Assembly: GCF_002269385.1 (NCBI RefSeq)
Contig: NZ_CP022957.1
Span: 1,793,001 to 1,857,000, forward strand
Source of the DNA: Maribacter cobaltidurans
Lineage (GTDB): Bacteria > Bacteroidota > Bacteroidia > Flavobacteriales > Flavobacteriaceae
Direction: 5' to 3'
DNA: 64,000 nucleotides
How positions within the stretch are numbered: position 1 is the stretch's first letter; each line of letters starts with the position of its first letter. The notes beneath the pieces were generated by a model, which did not search any database, had not been told where the DNA came from, and worked only from the letters and a program-made list of their open reading frames with translations. Position numbers and translations under genes: made by a program. This document shows, piece by piece, positions 62,322 to 64,000 of this stretch.

Positions 62322-63551
62322 CTAATCATCAAGACCTGTACCTTTTACATTATGCCTAAGTTTCCATTCACCATTTTTTTTACCCCACAAATGTGGCGAC
62401 CTAAACTTATCACATAGATTATGGAAATCTTCTGGTTTCATATCAATATACTTCATTATATCATCAAAATATCTATCTGGAAATTCTCCATCAAATCGGT
62501 TCACCAAAGCTACTCCTTCCTCTCTTGTGATATGTTTGTTTCTAATTTCCTGGGATGCATCGTAAGTTGCTCGACCTATTCCAAACTTAATAAATGTGGT
62601 ATAAAAATGTAAATCATCTATTTTATCATCAATTCCACTATACTTACTATACGTCCCTTGAGTTCGGTGTGGTCGGGCTTTAAAACCTGTATTTTCCACC
62701 GCATAATAATAAACCTCCTGCGGCGTCCATTTCAAATAATAGCCAAGATAATGAACCTCCACATTGGATTTCTTCAATTCTTCTACCTTTGGGGGGAAAA
62801 ACGACATTAAATCACTTAGTCTGACATTGTATTTCTCCATCAAATCTTTAACCGTAACGCCCCCGAGATATATTTCATCCAAATTCTCAAAGCTGTAATA
62901 TGATTTATCACGTAATGAGGTGGCATTATCTGCCAAGGGATTACCGTATTCTGCTTCATTTTCACCATAAAAGACCAAGTTTATTCCATATTTAGCAGCT
63001 ATTTTTGGAGCAAGGTTCTTTTGACCCAATATAAAGGTCTGAAATGGATGTAATAAGTTTTCTATGGATAGTTTGGTTAATAATTTCATGACCTTTCCAT
63101 TTCGATAAAAAGATATGTTATCAAAGCCACTATCTAACCAATTTTTCCAATTTTTCAGCCCATAATCAGTATACAAAATAGGGGGCCAGGTAACGGTTAA
63201 AGGGTTCATTCCATACTTGTATTTAAGCACATGTGCTTGATAGGCACTATCTTTACCTCCACTTCCAGGCACCAAGCAATCATAGGAACCGTCGTTTTTT
63301 CTGTACCGGTCCAAAAGTTTCACCAATTCCTCTTCTCTCATCACCCAATCTATGCCCTCTTTTATTTCTGCTGTTCTGCATGCATCACAAACACCATTTT
63401 CATCAAACTGCATAGTAGTCTTTTTACTGTTCTTAGTATGTTTGAATTCAACAGCAGATGTTGGTCTCTGATTGGACATTACACATTTAGTACAATATTT
63501 TACCTCATTTGGTAAACCATAATATGCTTCAAGTACTTTTTGTTTTGACAT
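62322..63551 (-). CDS. N-acetyl sugar amidotransferase (WbpG/PseA-like, PP-loop)
   Basis: A 409-aa ATP-dependent enzyme that uses ammonia from a HisH-type glutaminase to amidate a nucleotide-linked sugar. Similar enzymes make the 3-acetamidino group in Pseudomonas O-antigen and acetamidino groups in pseudaminic or legionaminic acids. An N-terminal zinc-type pair of Cys motifs (YCTKCVMSNQRP and GVCDACRT) precedes the PP-loop VPGSGGKDSAYQAHVLK (about 95-111). ENEAEYGNPLADNA and RPHRTQGTYSKYSGIDDKID are conserved family segments. It overlaps the HisH gene by one base. Which sugar is modified cannot be read. Confidence 0.93.
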   Translation of the reverse strand: MSKQKVLEAYYGLPNEVKYCTKCVMSNQRPTSAVEFKHTKNSKKTTMQFDENGVCDACRTAEIKEGIDWVMREEELVKLLDRYRKNDGSYDCLVPGSGGKDSAYQAHVLKYKYGMNPLTVTWPPILYTDYGLKNWKNWLDSGFDNISFYRNGKVMKLLTKLSIENLLHPFQTFILGQKNLAPKIAAKYGINLVFYGENEAEYGNPLADNATSLRDKSYYSFENLDEIYLGGVTVKDLMEKYNVRLSDLMSFFPPKVEELKKSNVEVHYLGYYLKWTPQEVYYYAVENTGFKARPHRTQGTYSKYSGIDDKIDDLHFYTTFIKFGIGRATYDASQEIRNKHITREEGVALVNRFDGEFPDRYFDDIMKYIDMKPEDFHNLCDKFRSPHLWGKKNGEWKLRHNVKGTGLDD

Positions 63552-64000
63552 TAGAGCAGGTTATTAATTAAAGACCATTTTTTATAAATAGAAATTCCTT
63601 TATCACCACTTTTTTCTGGGTGAAATTGAGTTGCAAAAATATTATCCACTAATATTGAGGAACAAAATTGAAGCCCTGAATAATTAGCTTTAGCAAGGAT
63701 GCATTCATCATTTAACGGCTCAACGTAGTAGGAATGTACAAAGTACATAAACTCATTATCATCGATTTCATCCAAAGCTGTTCCTTTCCATTCAAGGTTT
63801 TCAGAATAAACCTTGTTCCAAGCGATATGAGGTACTTTCATCTTTTCTCCATTAAATGAGTCGGGGAATTTTTTAATAACTCCTTTAATGAGGTCTAGGC
63901 CGTTTCCTGCGCCAAATTCTTCACTATTTGTAAAAAGTAATTGTTGTCCTAAACAAATTCCGAATAATGCAGTGCCACCATCAACTTTCTCTTTTATTGC
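63551..64000 (-). CDS. hisH: HisH-type glutamine amidotransferase subunit (5' end outside window)
   Basis: This class I glutaminase releases ammonia from glutamine for a partner synthase. The frame is open to the right edge, so the ATG at 63841 is internal. The segment encoded by 63842-64000 contains the nucleophile elbow LFGICLGQQLLF with the catalytic Cys, and the later part has the His/Glu pair in ATQFHPEKSGDKG. MKVPHIAWNKV and MYFVHSYYV are HisH hallmarks. Given its overlap with the sugar amidotransferase gene it is the WbpH/PseA-system paralogue rather than the histidine-pathway enzyme. A HisF-like partner may lie beyond the edge. Confidence 0.92.
   Translation of the reverse strand, partial: AIKEKVDGGTALFGICLGQQLLFTNSEEFGAGNGLDLIKGVIKKFPDSFNGEKMKVPHIAWNKVYSENLEWKGTALDEIDDNEFMYFVHSYYVEPLNDECILAKANYSGLQFCSSILVDNIFATQFHPEKSGDKGISIYKKWSLINNLL

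Overview
The window looks like chromosomal DNA from a marine member of the Flavobacteriaceae (Bacteroidota). This rests on: a SusC/SusD pair, a type IX secretion lipoprotein (SprE/PorW type), a type B T9SS sorting-domain protein, lineage-typical DUF families (DUF4292, DUF5687, DUF4254, DUF6427, DUF6341; named from memory), a long a-subunit of ATP synthase, few clear Shine-Dalgarno sites, and many TANNTTTG -7 boxes just upstream of genes. No tRNA, rRNA, CRISPR array, insertion sequence or prophage was seen.

Layout. (1) 1-8.8 kb: a 5'-truncated macroglobulin/TonB-plug surface protein, dprA, an HU-SPOR membrane protein, an acyl-CoA thioesterase, an OmpW-like protein and an aldo/keto reductase, with a 640-bp gene-poor gap before the last. 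(2) 8.9-13.8 kb, minus strand: flippase, dut, TPR protein, DUF4292 lipoprotein and an EnvC-like factor. These are tightly packed and probably one operon. (3) 13.9-15.1 kb: an MFS transporter. (4) 15.3-24.2 kb, minus strand: sprE, bactofilin, AtpZ/AtpI-like, a small membrane protein, then atpB-E-F-H-A-G. A textbook TTTG-N18-TACTTTTG promoter lies before atpB; atpD and atpC are not here. (5) 24.4-35.8 kb: ABC exporter pair, a 1151-aa T9SS cargo protein, a PaaE-like reductase, an SLC13 permease, a patatin-like lipase and an HtrA protease.

(6) 36.2-47.1 kb is the most distinctive locus. It is a one-strand cluster of a DUF2064/TIGR04282-type glycosyltransferase, SusC, SusD, a sodium:solute symporter, a metallophosphoesterase fused to an AhpD-like CxxC domain, the radical SAM enzyme ArsS, the arsenite methyltransferase ArsM and a TetR regulator. 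It reads as an arsenosugar (organoarsenical glycoside) pathway joined to its own outer- and inner-membrane uptake system. ArsM would methylate arsenite, ArsS would add the 5'-deoxyadenosyl group, and the transferase and hydrolase-like proteins would convert that to a glycoside. What SusCD and the symporter carry is unknown.

(7) 47.2-51.3 kb: a GT9 heptosyltransferase-like gene, DUF4254, DUF6427, DUF6341 and purD. (8) 51.4-64 kb, minus strand: a surface-polysaccharide cluster. It holds UDP-glucuronate decarboxylase, an initiating sugar-phosphate transferase, a PssD/PssE glycosyltransferase pair, an SGNH/MBOAT acylation pair, an O-antigen ligase-like gene broken at a run of nine G, a Wzy-like protein, a polysialyltransferase/GT52-like protein, a Wzx flippase, and an N-acetyl-sugar amidotransferase with its HisH-type glutaminase, cut by the right edge. 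This part is visibly AT-richer than the rest, as expected of a variable glycan locus. The G9 run makes it a candidate phase-variable locus.
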